Origin: Desulfobacterales bacterium
GTDB taxonomy: Bacteria; Desulfobacterota; Desulfobacteria; Desulfobacterales; SpSt-501
Direction of reading: 5' to 3'
DNA: 7,812 nucleotides
NCBI GenBank assembly: GCA_025454275.1
Contig: JALOOS010000081.1
Coordinates: 1-7,812 of the forward strand
Notes under the pieces: model-generated
Seen by the model: the letters and a program-made list of their open reading frames with translations, nothing else
Database searches by the model: none
Told to the model about the DNA's origin: nothing
Part shown: positions 1-6,572 of the stretch, piece by piece
Numbering within the stretch: the stretch's first letter is position 1
Layout: each line of letters starts with the position of its first letter
Translations under genes and position numbers: made by a program

Positions 1-101
1 GCAGGGAGCATGCCAGGGGGAGGATGCACCCAGGCCCGCGCGGGGGAGACTGCCGCAAAACCGCTCAAACTCCCTGCAAACCGGCCCTCTCCGGCCCGGG
101 C

Positions 102-125
102 CCGGCCGCCGGGGACCGGCCGCCG
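102..125. repeat. Ten-base direct repeat CCGGCCGCCG
   Basis: Identical copies of CCGGCCGCCG lie at 102-111 and 116-125. They adjoin the GC palindrome CCGGGCCCGG (96-105). In sequence this rich in G and C, such repeats may be without function. Confidence 0.35.
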
Positions 126-158
126 CATCGGAGCCGCACCCGCCTGCCGGGAGAGGGG

Positions 159-183
159 CTTGCAGGTTTTCCGGCAAGTTTTT
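159..183 (+). terminator. Possible intrinsic terminator reading rightward
   Basis: On the plus strand, CTTGC (159-163) pairs with GCAAG (174-178). After one A/G mismatch, GG (165-166) pairs with CC (171-172), closing a TTTT loop. Five T residues follow at 179-183. This is the layout of a Rho-independent terminator, but the stem is short and interrupted. It would serve a plus-strand transcript entering from the left edge, where no gene is visible. Read on the minus strand there is no T-run after the stem, so it is a poor terminator for the flagellar operon. Confidence 0.25.
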
Positions 184-191
184 CCAGGGCT

Positions 192-204
192 GGCAATCCT
201 TGCC
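192..204. repeat. Small perfect inverted repeat downstream of fliJ
   Basis: GGCAA and TTGCC flank a three-base spacer (TCC). It lies just beside the terminator-like hairpin, which also contains TTGC/GCAA arms. It could be a weak hairpin or a protein site, and a chance occurrence is quite possible. Confidence 0.3.
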
Positions 205-273
205 GCACGGCGGGCGCGGTGAGCGGAAAGAATGGCGGGGTTCGGGCCGGTGTCCGTTGGGTGCGACGACCGC

Positions 274-684
274 CTACCGGCGGCCGTGCTGCTGAGCGCC
301 GGCCTCGTCGTGGATCCGCTGCTCGAAGGCGGCCGCTTCGTGCTGATAGGCCCGGGCCTGCTTATCGCGGAGCTTCTCCAACACCTTGCGTTTTTTCATC
401 GCTTCGATCAGGGCATGGCGCTTCTGGGTCACCCGGCGCTCGGCGAGCGTCACGCGGCGGGACTGTGTCTCGATGGACGCGGCGAGCCGTTCCAAGTAAG
501 GATAGTAAAGCAGGACCTCGCTCGCGCGAAAGCGGGCCTCCTGGGCGGCGTGCAGCGCGCGCATGCAGCGGCTGCGGGCATTTTTCGCCTCCCGCAGGGC
601 CGCCTGCTCGGCGGAAAGCGCCTGGCGGGCCGCGCTCAGCTCACACTGCAGCAACTCCTCGGCATGCCGGCGTTGGGTGAGCAC
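274..684 (-). CDS. fliJ: Flagellar export chaperone/ATPase stalk protein FliJ
   Basis: FliJ is the coiled-coil central stalk of the export ATPase. It sits in the FliI ring like the F1 gamma subunit and contacts the export gate FlhA. The annotated product is 136 residues from a GTG at 684; the usual length is about 140-150. The protein is nearly all charged alpha helix in two long arms (about 1-50 and 65-125). The connecting LLYYPYLERL segment and the KRKVLEKLRDKQ stretch are both seen in FliJ proteins. The real start is uncertain. In-frame codons upstream of the GTG continue a FliJ-like N-terminus (IRLEAVLTQRRHAEE) with good third-position G/C bias, beginning at an ATT (699-697). No ATG, GTG or TTG occurs in this frame for a long way upstream. 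An ATT start giving 141 residues, or a small sequence error or mutation at the junction, is possible. It stops with TAG at 274 and is the last gene I can support in the window. Confidence 0.88.
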   Translation of the reverse strand: MLTQRRHAEELLQCELSAARQALSAEQAALREAKNARSRCMRALHAAQEARFRASEVLLYYPYLERLAASIETQSRRVTLAERRVTQKRHALIEAMKKRKVLEKLRDKQARAYQHEAAAFEQRIHDEAGAQQHGRR

Positions 685-2002
685 CGCTTCGAGCCGAATC
701 GAGCTGCGCGACGCTCTCGGAGAGCGGCACCCGCTCCTCCACGGATTGCCGCAGGTAGCCGTTGACCCGATCGATCATCGCGACGGCATAGTCGATCTTG
801 GGGTTGCTGCCGGCGACATAGGCGCCGATATTGATCAGGTCCTCAGCCTTGCGGTAGGTCGCCAGGATCTCCTTCAGGCGGCCCGCCTTCTGCCGCTGGG
901 GCGCTGCCGTCACATCTTCCATGACGCGGCTGATGCTGCTGGTCACGTCGATCGCCGGGTAGTGGTTCTGCATGGCCAGCTCGCGGGTCAGGTTGATGTG
1001 ACCGTCCAGGATGGAGCGGGCCGCATCGGCGATCGGTTCGTTGGTGTCGTCGCCCTCCACCAGCACGGTATAGAGCCCGGTGATCGATCCGCGGCCGGCG
1101 CCGGTTCCGGCGCGCTCCAGCAGCCGCGGCAGCAGGGTGAAGACCGACGGGGTGTAACCCTTGGTGGTGGGCGGCTCGCCCAGGGCCAGCCCGATTTCGC
1201 GCTGGGCCATGGCGAACCGGGTGACCGAGTCCATCATCAGGTTGACCCGAAGGCCCTGGTCGCGGAAGTATTCGGCGACGGCGGTGGCGACAAAGGCCCC
1301 GCGGGTGCGGATCAGCGGCAGCCGGTCGGAGGCGGCCACGACGACGACCGAACGCGCCAGTCCCTCCGGTCCCAGGTCCTTCTCCAGAAAATCGTTGACC
1401 TCCCGGCCGCGCTCGCCGATCAGCGCGATCACATTGACGTCGGCGGCCGTGTTGCGGGCGATCATTCCGAGGAGCACGCTCTTGCCCACCCCGGAGCCGG
1501 CAAAGACCCCCACGCGCTGGCCGCAGCCGACGGTCAGCAGCCCGTTGATGGCCCGTACCCCGAGGTCGAGCGGCTCGTGGATCCGCCGCCGCTGAAGCGG
1601 ATTGATGGCCTGGGCATACAGGGGGTATTCCTCGGCCGCCGCCACCGGCCCCTTGCCATCGATGGGGACCCCCAGACCGTCGACCACCCGCCCGAGCAGC
1701 GCCGGGCCCACCCGCACGGTGGCCCTCTGCTGCCGGGCGATGACCCGGCAGCCCGGGGCGATGCCGCGGATCTCCTCGAGCGGCATCAGCAGCACCCGGT
1801 TGTCGCGAAAGCCGAGCGCCTCGGCGGCCAGGCGCCGGCCGCCTTGCCGCGTGAGGATATCGCACACCGCCCCCAGCCGGCAGGCGGGGCCGATGGACTC
1901 CACCACCAATCCCACCACCTGCGCGACGCTGCCCTGGGCCTGGATCGGCATGAGCCCCTCCAGGCAGCTCCGGTATTTGGCTAAGCTCAGCGCCGCACTC
2001 AT
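641..2002 (-). CDS. fliI: Flagellum-specific export ATPase FliI
   Basis: FliI is the hexameric ATPase of the flagellar export apparatus, related to the F1 beta subunit. It hydrolyses ATP to help deliver and unfold substrates and chaperone complexes. The product is 453 residues. The N-terminal beta-barrel domain covers about 20-95. The catalytic core has Walker A GSGVGKS (169-175), GERGREV (196-202) with the catalytic Glu, Walker B ending in Asp258 (LMMDS), the DGHI segment (333-336) and YPAIDV (348-353), followed by SSISR. All nucleotide-binding residues appear intact. The C-terminal helical domain looks normal to about Asp435, but the last 18 residues do not resemble the family. Their codons lose the G/C third-position bias of the rest of the gene, because this stretch is really coding in the fliJ frame. 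FliI therefore looks overrun at its 3' end. The ATG at 2002 overlaps the fliH stop (ATGA). The TGA is 44 bases inside fliJ as annotated. Confidence 0.97.
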   Translation of the reverse strand: MSAALSLAKYRSCLEGLMPIQAQGSVAQVVGLVVESIGPACRLGAVCDILTRQGGRRLAAEALGFRDNRVLLMPLEEIRGIAPGCRVIARQQRATVRVGPALLGRVVDGLGVPIDGKGPVAAAEEYPLYAQAINPLQRRRIHEPLDLGVRAINGLLTVGCGQRVGVFAGSGVGKSVLLGMIARNTAADVNVIALIGERGREVNDFLEKDLGPEGLARSVVVVAASDRLPLIRTRGAFVATAVAEYFRDQGLRVNLMMDSVTRFAMAQREIGLALGEPPTTKGYTPSVFTLLPRLLERAGTGAGRGSITGLYTVLVEGDDTNEPIADAARSILDGHINLTRELAMQNHYPAIDVTSSISRVMEDVTAAPQRQKAGRLKEILATYRKAEDLINIGAYVAGSNPKIDYAVAMIDRVNGYLRQSVEERVPLSESVAQLDSARSGAHPTPACRGVAAV

Positions 2003-2721
2003 GGTCCGGATGGCCTGGCGCCGCCGTCCTGATCGCGTTCGGCCCGGAAGGCCTCCTCCACCACCTGCAGCTGGTGCTCGAGGCGGGCATCGACCTCACC
2101 GCTGTCGGTCAGAATCAGGCAGCCCCCGCGGGTGATGCCCGCATCGGCCTCGTAACGGGTGCGGTCCCCATCCGGCCGGCCGGCCGTTACGGGCGGGGAG
2201 AGCTCGGAGAGGATCTTCAGATCCTCGGGGTGCAGCCGGATCGTGATCCGGCCGGCCTGTTCCACCCGGGAGAGGGCCTGGCGCACGATCCCGGCGATGG
2301 TCTCCGGGGCGATGAGCGGCTCACGGCAGAGGATCTTGCGCGCAATCGCCAGGGCGAGTTGGACGATCTCGGTCTCCAGCTCGGCGGTGGTTTTGCGCCG
2401 CAGACCCTCCAGTTCGGCGGTCAGGCGGCGGCTGGCCTCCAGGGCCTGCGACAGGCGTTGGATCCCCGCCTCGCGGCCGGCCGTCTCGCCCTGCGCGAAG
2501 CCGCTGCGGGCCCCGTCGTCGAATCCGCGGCAATAGGCCTGCTGCTCGATCTCCTCGAGGCCGGCGGGAAGTGCATCGGGCCGGTGGCGGGGGGCGGCAG
2601 GACTGCCGGCGGCCGGATTCAGAGCGGTGCGCCGGAAGCCGCCGCCCGCCGCCGGGTTCCGCTGGGCGCGGCCCGCCGTGGCGCCTGACAGCTCCGGGAA
2701 CAAATAACAGCTGGAATCCAT
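1999..2721 (-). CDS. fliH: Flagellar export ATPase regulator/stator FliH
   Basis: FliH is the peripheral stalk of the flagellar export ATPase. It forms a dimer that binds the N-terminus of FliI, holds it in check and docks it at the export gate and C-ring. The product is 240 residues, a normal length. Residues 10-55 are Ala/Pro/Gly/Arg-rich and probably disordered. A regular glycine ladder follows (Gly66, 70, 74, 78, 82 and 86, each four residues apart), the GxxxG helix-packing repeat known in FliH. Next come a charged coiled coil (about 88-135) and the C-terminal stator-like domain, with RITIRLHPEDL (158-168) and the conserved GGCLILTDSGEVDARLEHQL (199-218). The last 15 or so residues are variable. 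The ATG at 2721 has a GGAG ribosome site upstream. Its TGA stop overlaps the fliI start as ATGA, fitting coupled synthesis of two proteins that form a complex. Confidence 0.95.
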   Translation of the reverse strand: MDSSCYLFPELSGATAGRAQRNPAAGGGFRRTALNPAAGSPAAPRHRPDALPAGLEEIEQQAYCRGFDDGARSGFAQGETAGREAGIQRLSQALEASRRLTAELEGLRRKTTAELETEIVQLALAIARKILCREPLIAPETIAGIVRQALSRVEQAGRITIRLHPEDLKILSELSPPVTAGRPDGDRTRYEADAGITRGGCLILTDSGEVDARLEHQLQVVEEAFRAERDQDGGARPSGP

Positions 2722-2746
2722 GTCGATCCGTCTCCCCCCGCACCCC

Positions 2747-3709
2747 TCAGGCGATCATCTGGTCCCCGCGCCGGCCGCTCACGATCAGATCCCCCTTGGC
2801 CTCCATCTCCTGGATGATCGCGGTGATGGTCTGCTGGGCGTCGGAGACCTCCTTCATGCGCACCGGCCCGAGGGTGTCCATCTCCTCGCGCAGCATGTCG
2901 GCCGCCCGTTCCGACATGTTCCGGAACACCTTCTGCTTCACCTCTTCCGAGGCCGCCTTCAAGGCGACGGCCAGCTCCTTGGTCTCCACCCGGCGGAGCA
3001 GTTTCTGGAACCCGCGGTCGTCGACCTTGACCAGATCCTCGAAAACGAACATTTTCTGTTTGACGGCGGCGGCCAGCTCCGGGTTGGCCTCCTCGATTTC
3101 GTTCAGGATCAGCTCGCTCGAGATCTCGTCGGTCTGGTTGAGGATCTCCGCCAGGCGGTCGACCCCGCCGCTGATGCTGGCAACCGAGGTTTTCTTGTGC
3201 TTGAGAAGGTCGGCAAAGATGGCGTTCACCTCAACGACCATGGAGGAGAGGATCTTCTCCATGCCGGCGATCCGCAGGGCCACATCGGTCTTGGTCTCGT
3301 CCGGCAGATGCGAGATGACCTCGCTCGCGACGCCGGTCTTGAGGTGGATCAGGACGATGGCCATGGTCTGGGGGTGTTCGTCCTTGATCAATTCATAGAT
3401 CTCGTCGGGGCTGAGCGAGGTGAGCGCCTCCAGACCGTCTATCCCGCGCCCCTCCGCACCGTTGCCCCCCCCGGCGGGTGCGGGCAGCGCCGAGGGGCCG
3501 GATTTGCTCCGCTGGGCCATGAGGGTGAACTCGCGCGCCACCTGGTCCACCACCTCCGGCGCAATCGGGCCGAGCTGGGGCAGGTGCCGCCGCACCGCTT
3601 CGCGCTCCTCCGCGGTCAGCCGGTTGAGCAGGCTGGTGGCGTAGCGCTCGCCCATCGCCTTGACGAGGATGGCGGCCTTGACCGAACCGGGGAGCTGCCG
3701 TGGGTCCAT
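2747..3709 (-). CDS. fliG: Flagellar motor switch protein FliG (short form)
   Basis: FliG is the rotor protein on the cytoplasmic face of the MS-ring. Its N-domain binds FliF, its middle binds FliM, and its C-domain meets the stator to generate torque. The product is 320 residues, slightly shorter than the usual 330-345. The N-domain runs from LPGSVKAAILV (6-16) to REF (59-61). The EHPQ motif of the middle domain is at 111-114, and the GGV hinge at 181-183. MFVFEDLVKVDDRG (220-233) and RNMSERAADMLREE (263-276) mark the C-domain, whose charged torque-helix residues look intact. Residues 62-108 are unusual: in place of the familiar helical connector there is a linker rich in Gly, Pro and Ala. 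The other frames of this stretch do not encode the missing segment, so a simple frameshift is unlikely. The ATG at 3709 lies 35 bases after fliF, with a weak GAGG ribosome site about 9 bases upstream. Confidence 0.96.
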   Translation of the reverse strand: MDPRQLPGSVKAAILVKAMGERYATSLLNRLTAEEREAVRRHLPQLGPIAPEVVDQVAREFTLMAQRSKSGPSALPAPAGGGNGAEGRGIDGLEALTSLSPDEIYELIKDEHPQTMAIVLIHLKTGVASEVISHLPDETKTDVALRIAGMEKILSSMVVEVNAIFADLLKHKKTSVASISGGVDRLAEILNQTDEISSELILNEIEEANPELAAAVKQKMFVFEDLVKVDDRGFQKLLRRVETKELAVALKAASEEVKQKVFRNMSERAADMLREEMDTLGPVRMKEVSDAQQTITAIIQEMEAKGDLIVSGRRGDQMIA

Positions 3710-3744
3710 GTGTCAGCGCCTCGCTCCTGAGATGACCGGCGTCG

Positions 3745-5346
3745 TCACGGCTGCTTGAGCCAGTTGCGGACGGCGCCCACGGAGGCATCCCCGTCGCTGG
3801 CGACGAGCTGGGAGGCCTGATCGAGATAAGGCAGGCTGCGGGCCCCCGCCATCTCGTGCTCGAGTTCGCCCACCGTCTTGGGCAGCTGCCGCACGATTTC
3901 GACCGCCCCCATGGAGTTCTCCGTCAGCCACCGCACGAGCGGCTTGAGGAAGACGAAATAGCTCAACACAAGGAAGAGCGCCACGAAGAGGTGTTTGAAA
4001 TAGGCGGCGGCCTCCCCGAGATAGGCGAGCCACCCGGCGGGTGCGCCCGCCTCATCGCCCTTCACCCAGTCGGCGGACTGGAAGGGGATGTTGACCACCT
4101 CGACCTTGTCTCCGCGCTCCGCATCGAAGTTGACGGCGCGTTTGACCAACGCCTCGATTTTCTGAAGCTCCTCGGCGCTGCGCTCGACATACTGGCGCTC
4201 GACGGCCCCCCCCTTCCCGGCCACCTGCTTGTAGGTGCCGTCCACCATGACCGCCACCGACACCCGGGTCAGCTTGCCCGTGGGCTCGATGATGCGGCTG
4301 ACGACCTTGCCGATCTCGTAGTTCACGGTGCGGTCCTGCTTCTCGTAGGCGGCGGCCGCCGCCCCGGGAGCCGGAGGGGCCAGCGTTTCGGACCCGGGGG
4401 TGTTCGAACGGACGCCCGGGACACCGGCGGGCGCCGGCTCGGTGTTGCGCGAGTTTTCGTTCAGGCTCTGCTCGCTGCGGATGACGCGGTTGTCGGGAAG
4501 GTATTGCTCCTCGGTCTTCTCCAGGCGCTGGAAGTCGAAGGCGCAGGCGAGCCGCACGACGGCCCGGCCGTCGCCCAGCGCCTGGTCGAGCATCGATTTG
4601 ACCCGCCCCTCGAGGCTCTTTTCGACTTGGGCCTGGTAATCGAGCTGGTCGACGGAAAGGGCGCCGGGGGCGTTCCGGCCGCGGTTTCCGGCGTGCAGCC
4701 GGCCGGTGTGATCCACGAGCGTGATCGCATCCGGGCTCAGGCGCGGTACGCTGGAGGAGACCAGGTGGACGATGCCGTTGATCTGCTCCTGGCTGAGGCG
4801 GCGGCCGTGTTTGAGCCTCACGGCGACCGAGGCGCTGGCCGGCTGCTCCTGGTCCACGAAGAGGGTCTTCTCGGGCATGACCAGATGCACACGGCACCCT
4901 TCGACCTCGGCGATGCGGCTGATGGTGCGCGCCAGCTCCCCTTGCAGGGCCCGCTGGTAGTTGACGTTCTGGGCGAACTCGCTCATGCCGAGCTTGGTGT
5001 TGTCGAAAACCTCGAAGCCGACCCCGCTGCCCTGGGGCAGCCCCTCGGAGGCAAGCTGCATGCGGATCTCGTGCAGGCTTTCGGACGGCACGAACACGCT
5101 GCGGCCGTCGGCCCCGATGCGGTAGGGGATCTTCTGCTCCTTGAGCCGGTTCACGACGGCGCCGGCGTCGTCCGCATCCAGGTTGGAATAGAGCGGCCGC
5201 AAGTCGACCCCGCCGGACCAGACCATCAGCAGGGCCAAACCGCCGACCGTGCCCAGGATCAACGCGGCCAGGGTGATGCGTTTTCCGAGGCTCAGGCGGC
5301 CGATCAGGGCGGCGACCTGCTGTAGAAACTGAGCAAGTGCGGACAT
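3745..5346 (-). CDS. fliF: Flagellar MS-ring protein FliF
   Basis: FliF forms the MS-ring in the inner membrane, the assembly platform for rotor, rod and export gate. The product is 533 residues, within the usual range of about 520-580. The first membrane helix is at about residues 24-44. The periplasmic ring-building (YscJ/FliF-type) region follows, with the conserved GMSEFAQNVNYQRALQGELA stretch at 120-139 and the VEGCRVHLVMPEKTLF region at 148-163. A Pro/Ala-rich loop at about 300-342 contains the familiar GVPGVRSNTP sequence. The second membrane helix is at about 451-470, and a short cytoplasmic tail for binding FliG ends in Asn-Trp-Leu-Lys-Gln-Pro (Trp529). The last part of the tail reads SDGDASVGAVRNWL; from memory, relatives have an Asn/Asp-Pro pair here that is missing. 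The ATG at 5346 follows a GGGAGA ribosome site. Confidence 0.98.
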   Translation of the reverse strand: MSALAQFLQQVAALIGRLSLGKRITLAALILGTVGGLALLMVWSGGVDLRPLYSNLDADDAGAVVNRLKEQKIPYRIGADGRSVFVPSESLHEIRMQLASEGLPQGSGVGFEVFDNTKLGMSEFAQNVNYQRALQGELARTISRIAEVEGCRVHLVMPEKTLFVDQEQPASASVAVRLKHGRRLSQEQINGIVHLVSSSVPRLSPDAITLVDHTGRLHAGNRGRNAPGALSVDQLDYQAQVEKSLEGRVKSMLDQALGDGRAVVRLACAFDFQRLEKTEEQYLPDNRVIRSEQSLNENSRNTEPAPAGVPGVRSNTPGSETLAPPAPGAAAAAYEKQDRTVNYEIGKVVSRIIEPTGKLTRVSVAVMVDGTYKQVAGKGGAVERQYVERSAEELQKIEALVKRAVNFDAERGDKVEVVNIPFQSADWVKGDEAGAPAGWLAYLGEAAAYFKHLFVALFLVLSYFVFLKPLVRWLTENSMGAVEIVRQLPKTVGELEHEMAGARSLPYLDQASQLVASDGDASVGAVRNWLKQP

Positions 5347-5358
5347 GGCTTCTCCCGG

Positions 5359-5661
5359 TTATATCTGCTGGCGCATCAGCGTTTCGTAGGCGTTGAGCAG
5401 CTTGTTGCGGATCTGCAAGGCCAGCTCGAAGGCGACTTCGGCCTTCTCCATGGCGATCATGGTGCTGTGGATGTCCGCCTGGCGGCCCGTCGTCAGGTCC
5501 TCGAGCGACCGATTGGCCTCGGCCTGGAGCCGGCCGACGCGATCGAGCGAGGATTGCAACAGGCGGCCGAAACTCTCCCCGCCCTCCTCCGCGGATTTCG
5601 CAAAGGGAGCGAGGGCCGGGGTGCTCCCGTGGAGGCCTGCTGTGGTTTCGATCCCGATCAT
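5359..5661 (-). CDS. fliE: Flagellar hook-basal body protein FliE
   Basis: FliE is the small adaptor that joins the MS-ring (FliF) to the proximal rod, and one of the first proteins exported by the flagellar system. The product is 100 residues, near the usual 100-110. Residues 1-30 are variable and probably disordered. The rest is helical and the conserved C-terminus is intact: an IHSTMIAMEKAEVAFELALQ stretch around 64-83, then IRNKLLNAYETLMRQQI to the end. The ATG at 5661 has an AGGAG ribosome site a few bases upstream. It lies 21 bases after flgC and 12 bases before fliF, the common flgB-flgC-fliE-fliF order. Confidence 0.96.
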   Translation of the reverse strand: MIGIETTAGLHGSTPALAPFAKSAEEGGESFGRLLQSSLDRVGRLQAEANRSLEDLTTGRQADIHSTMIAMEKAEVAFELALQIRNKLLNAYETLMRQQI

Positions 5662-5682
5662 GCGTTTCTCCTGTTGGAAAAG

Positions 5683-6120
5683 TTATTTGCCGATCTCAAG
5701 CGCCTTCAATGCCATCTCCTTGGCGGCCTTGATGGCGGTCACGTTGGCCTCGTAGCTGCGCGTGGCGGAGATCATGTTGACCATCTCCTCCATCATGTTG
5801 ACGTTGGGCAGGCGCACATAGCCGAGCGCGTCGGCGTCGGGATGCCCGGGGTCGAACTTGCTGACCGGCGGCCGAGGGTCGTCGAACACCTTGACCGCCC
5901 GGACCTCGGCCGGCTGCAGGCCGTGCCGGGCGCGCAGCATCTCGCGGAAAGAGCCGGCCCGCGGCCGGGCCTCGAAGACCACCTCTTTGCGGCGATAGGG
6001 TCCGCCTTCGGGGGTGCGGGTCGTGTTGGCGTTGGCCAGGTTGGCGGAGATCAGGTTCATGCGCAGGCGCTGGGCCGATAGCCCGCTCGAGCTGATGTGC
6101 AGCGCGTCGAACATGTCCAT
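5683..6120 (-). CDS. flgC: Flagellar proximal rod protein FlgC
   Basis: FlgC is the second proximal rod subunit, polymerising with FlgB, FlgF and FlgG between the MS-ring and the distal rod. The product is 145 residues, in the normal range for the family. The N-terminal motif SANLANANTTRT is at residues 25-36, a slightly changed form of the common SANxANxxTxxT. The C-terminal signature (VNMMEEMVNMISATRSYEAN, about residues 107-126) is complete and is followed by a helical end. The ATG at 6120 overlaps the flgB stop. A GGAGG sequence inside the end of flgB, 9 bases upstream, serves as ribosome site, so translation is probably coupled. A gap of 21 bases separates it from fliE. Confidence 0.97.
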   Translation of the reverse strand: MDMFDALHISSSGLSAQRLRMNLISANLANANTTRTPEGGPYRRKEVVFEARPRAGSFREMLRARHGLQPAEVRAVKVFDDPRPPVSKFDPGHPDADALGYVRLPNVNMMEEMVNMISATRSYEANVTAIKAAKEMALKALEIGK

Positions 6121-6542
6121 TAGGGTTTGCCTCCGTTGATCGCGTTCTTGAGCGACTTGAATTTACCGGAAATGAACTGGGCCGAGGCCTTGTACTGGAT
6201 CGCGTTTTCAGCGAGCTCCCCCATGGAGCGGTCGAGATCCACGGTGTTCCCGTCGGCTCTTAGATCGAGGGCGGCCGGCGCCACCTTCTTCAGCGTGACC
6301 CGATCCGGGCCGCTTCCCGCCGCGGGCAGGTGGGCGGAGTGGGTGCGCGCCGGCTGGACCCGGCCGGCCTGGGGACGGATCTTCCGCAGCTCCTCGGCGA
6401 CCGCCACCTCGAACGCCTTGTAGCCCGGCGTGTCCGCGTTGGCGACGTTGGCCGAAACCACCCGGTGCTGACGCGCGCGCAGGTTGAGGCTCCTTTGAAG
6501 AAGATCGATGCTCCCCGCAAACAGTCCCGTTTCTGACGGCAT
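6120..6542 (-). CDS. flgB: Flagellar proximal rod protein FlgB
   Basis: FlgB is a proximal rod subunit, exported through the flagellar type III apparatus and assembled on top of the FliE/MS-ring base. The product is 140 residues, close to the usual FlgB size. The N-terminal rod/hook-family motif SANVANADTPGYKA is at residues 30-43. The C-terminus carries the conserved DGNTVDLDRSM stretch and then the amphipathic helix (IQYKASAQFISGKFKSLKNA) typical of axial proteins. There is no cleavable signal peptide, as expected for this export route. The start at 6542 is chosen for its GGAGAG ribosome site; an ATG at 6569 would add nine residues. Its TAA stop overlaps the flgC ATG by one base (TAATG), which suggests translational coupling. 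It is the first gene after the sigma-54 promoter. Confidence 0.96.
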   Translation of the reverse strand: MPSETGLFAGSIDLLQRSLNLRARQHRVVSANVANADTPGYKAFEVAVAEELRKIRPQAGRVQPARTHSAHLPAAGSGPDRVTLKKVAPAALDLRADGNTVDLDRSMGELAENAIQYKASAQFISGKFKSLKNAINGGKP

Positions 6543-6548
6543 AAGGGT

Positions 6549-6554
6549 CTCTCC
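6549..6554 (-). promoter_or_regulatory. Ribosome binding site that decides the flgB start
   Basis: On the minus strand this reads GGAGAG, 6 bases before the ATG at 6542. An in-frame ATG nine codons upstream (6569) has no purine-rich stretch in front of it. This favours 6542 as the flgB start and gives a protein of ordinary FlgB length. Confidence 0.7.
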
Positions 6555-6572
6555 GATCGCCTCCTCCATGGT

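Larger units (their letters stand above)
1..273. other. Region after fliJ with no gene I can support
   Basis: Two of the three minus-strand frames stay open to the left edge, which is common by chance at this GC content. The only ATG-started candidate on that strand (ATG at 128-126) gives a Gly/Arg/Pro-rich sequence with no family resemblance and runs off the edge. Codons in frame with fliJ after its TAG give a Cys/Pro-containing sequence, also unrecognised. Plus-strand frames here are not convincing. The stretch contains two small inverted repeats and a short GC-rich direct repeat, listed separately. The start of a further flagellar gene just beyond the edge cannot be excluded. Confidence 0.6.

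Noticed and set aside
1..128. Minus-strand open frame starting at the ATG at 128-126 and running off the left edge
   Set aside because: The translation is Gly/Arg/Pro-rich with no recognisable family, and an open frame of about 40 codons is expected by chance at this GC content.
191..204. TGGCAATCCTTGCC, resembling a second sigma-54 promoter on the plus strand
   Set aside because: The GG and GC are separated by 8 bases instead of the required 10, and no plus-strand gene follows.
713..725. Perfect small palindrome GCTCTC-G-GAGAGC near the fliI/fliJ junction
   Set aside because: It lies in well-conserved fliI codons (LSES region), has no T-run, and is easily explained by chance. It could at most modestly affect re-initiation at fliJ.
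3856..5325. A 489-codon open frame on the plus strand
   Set aside because: It is exactly antisense to fliF, a certain gene, and its His/Gly/Asp/Leu-rich translation is typical of an antisense shadow in GC-rich DNA. The long plus-strand frames opposite fliI (563-1984), fliG (2720-3730) and the regulator (6621-7613) were rejected for the same reason.
6542..6569. Alternative flgB start at the ATG at 6569
   Set aside because: It has no ribosome site in front, while the ATG at 6542 has GGAGAG six bases upstream and gives a typical FlgB length.
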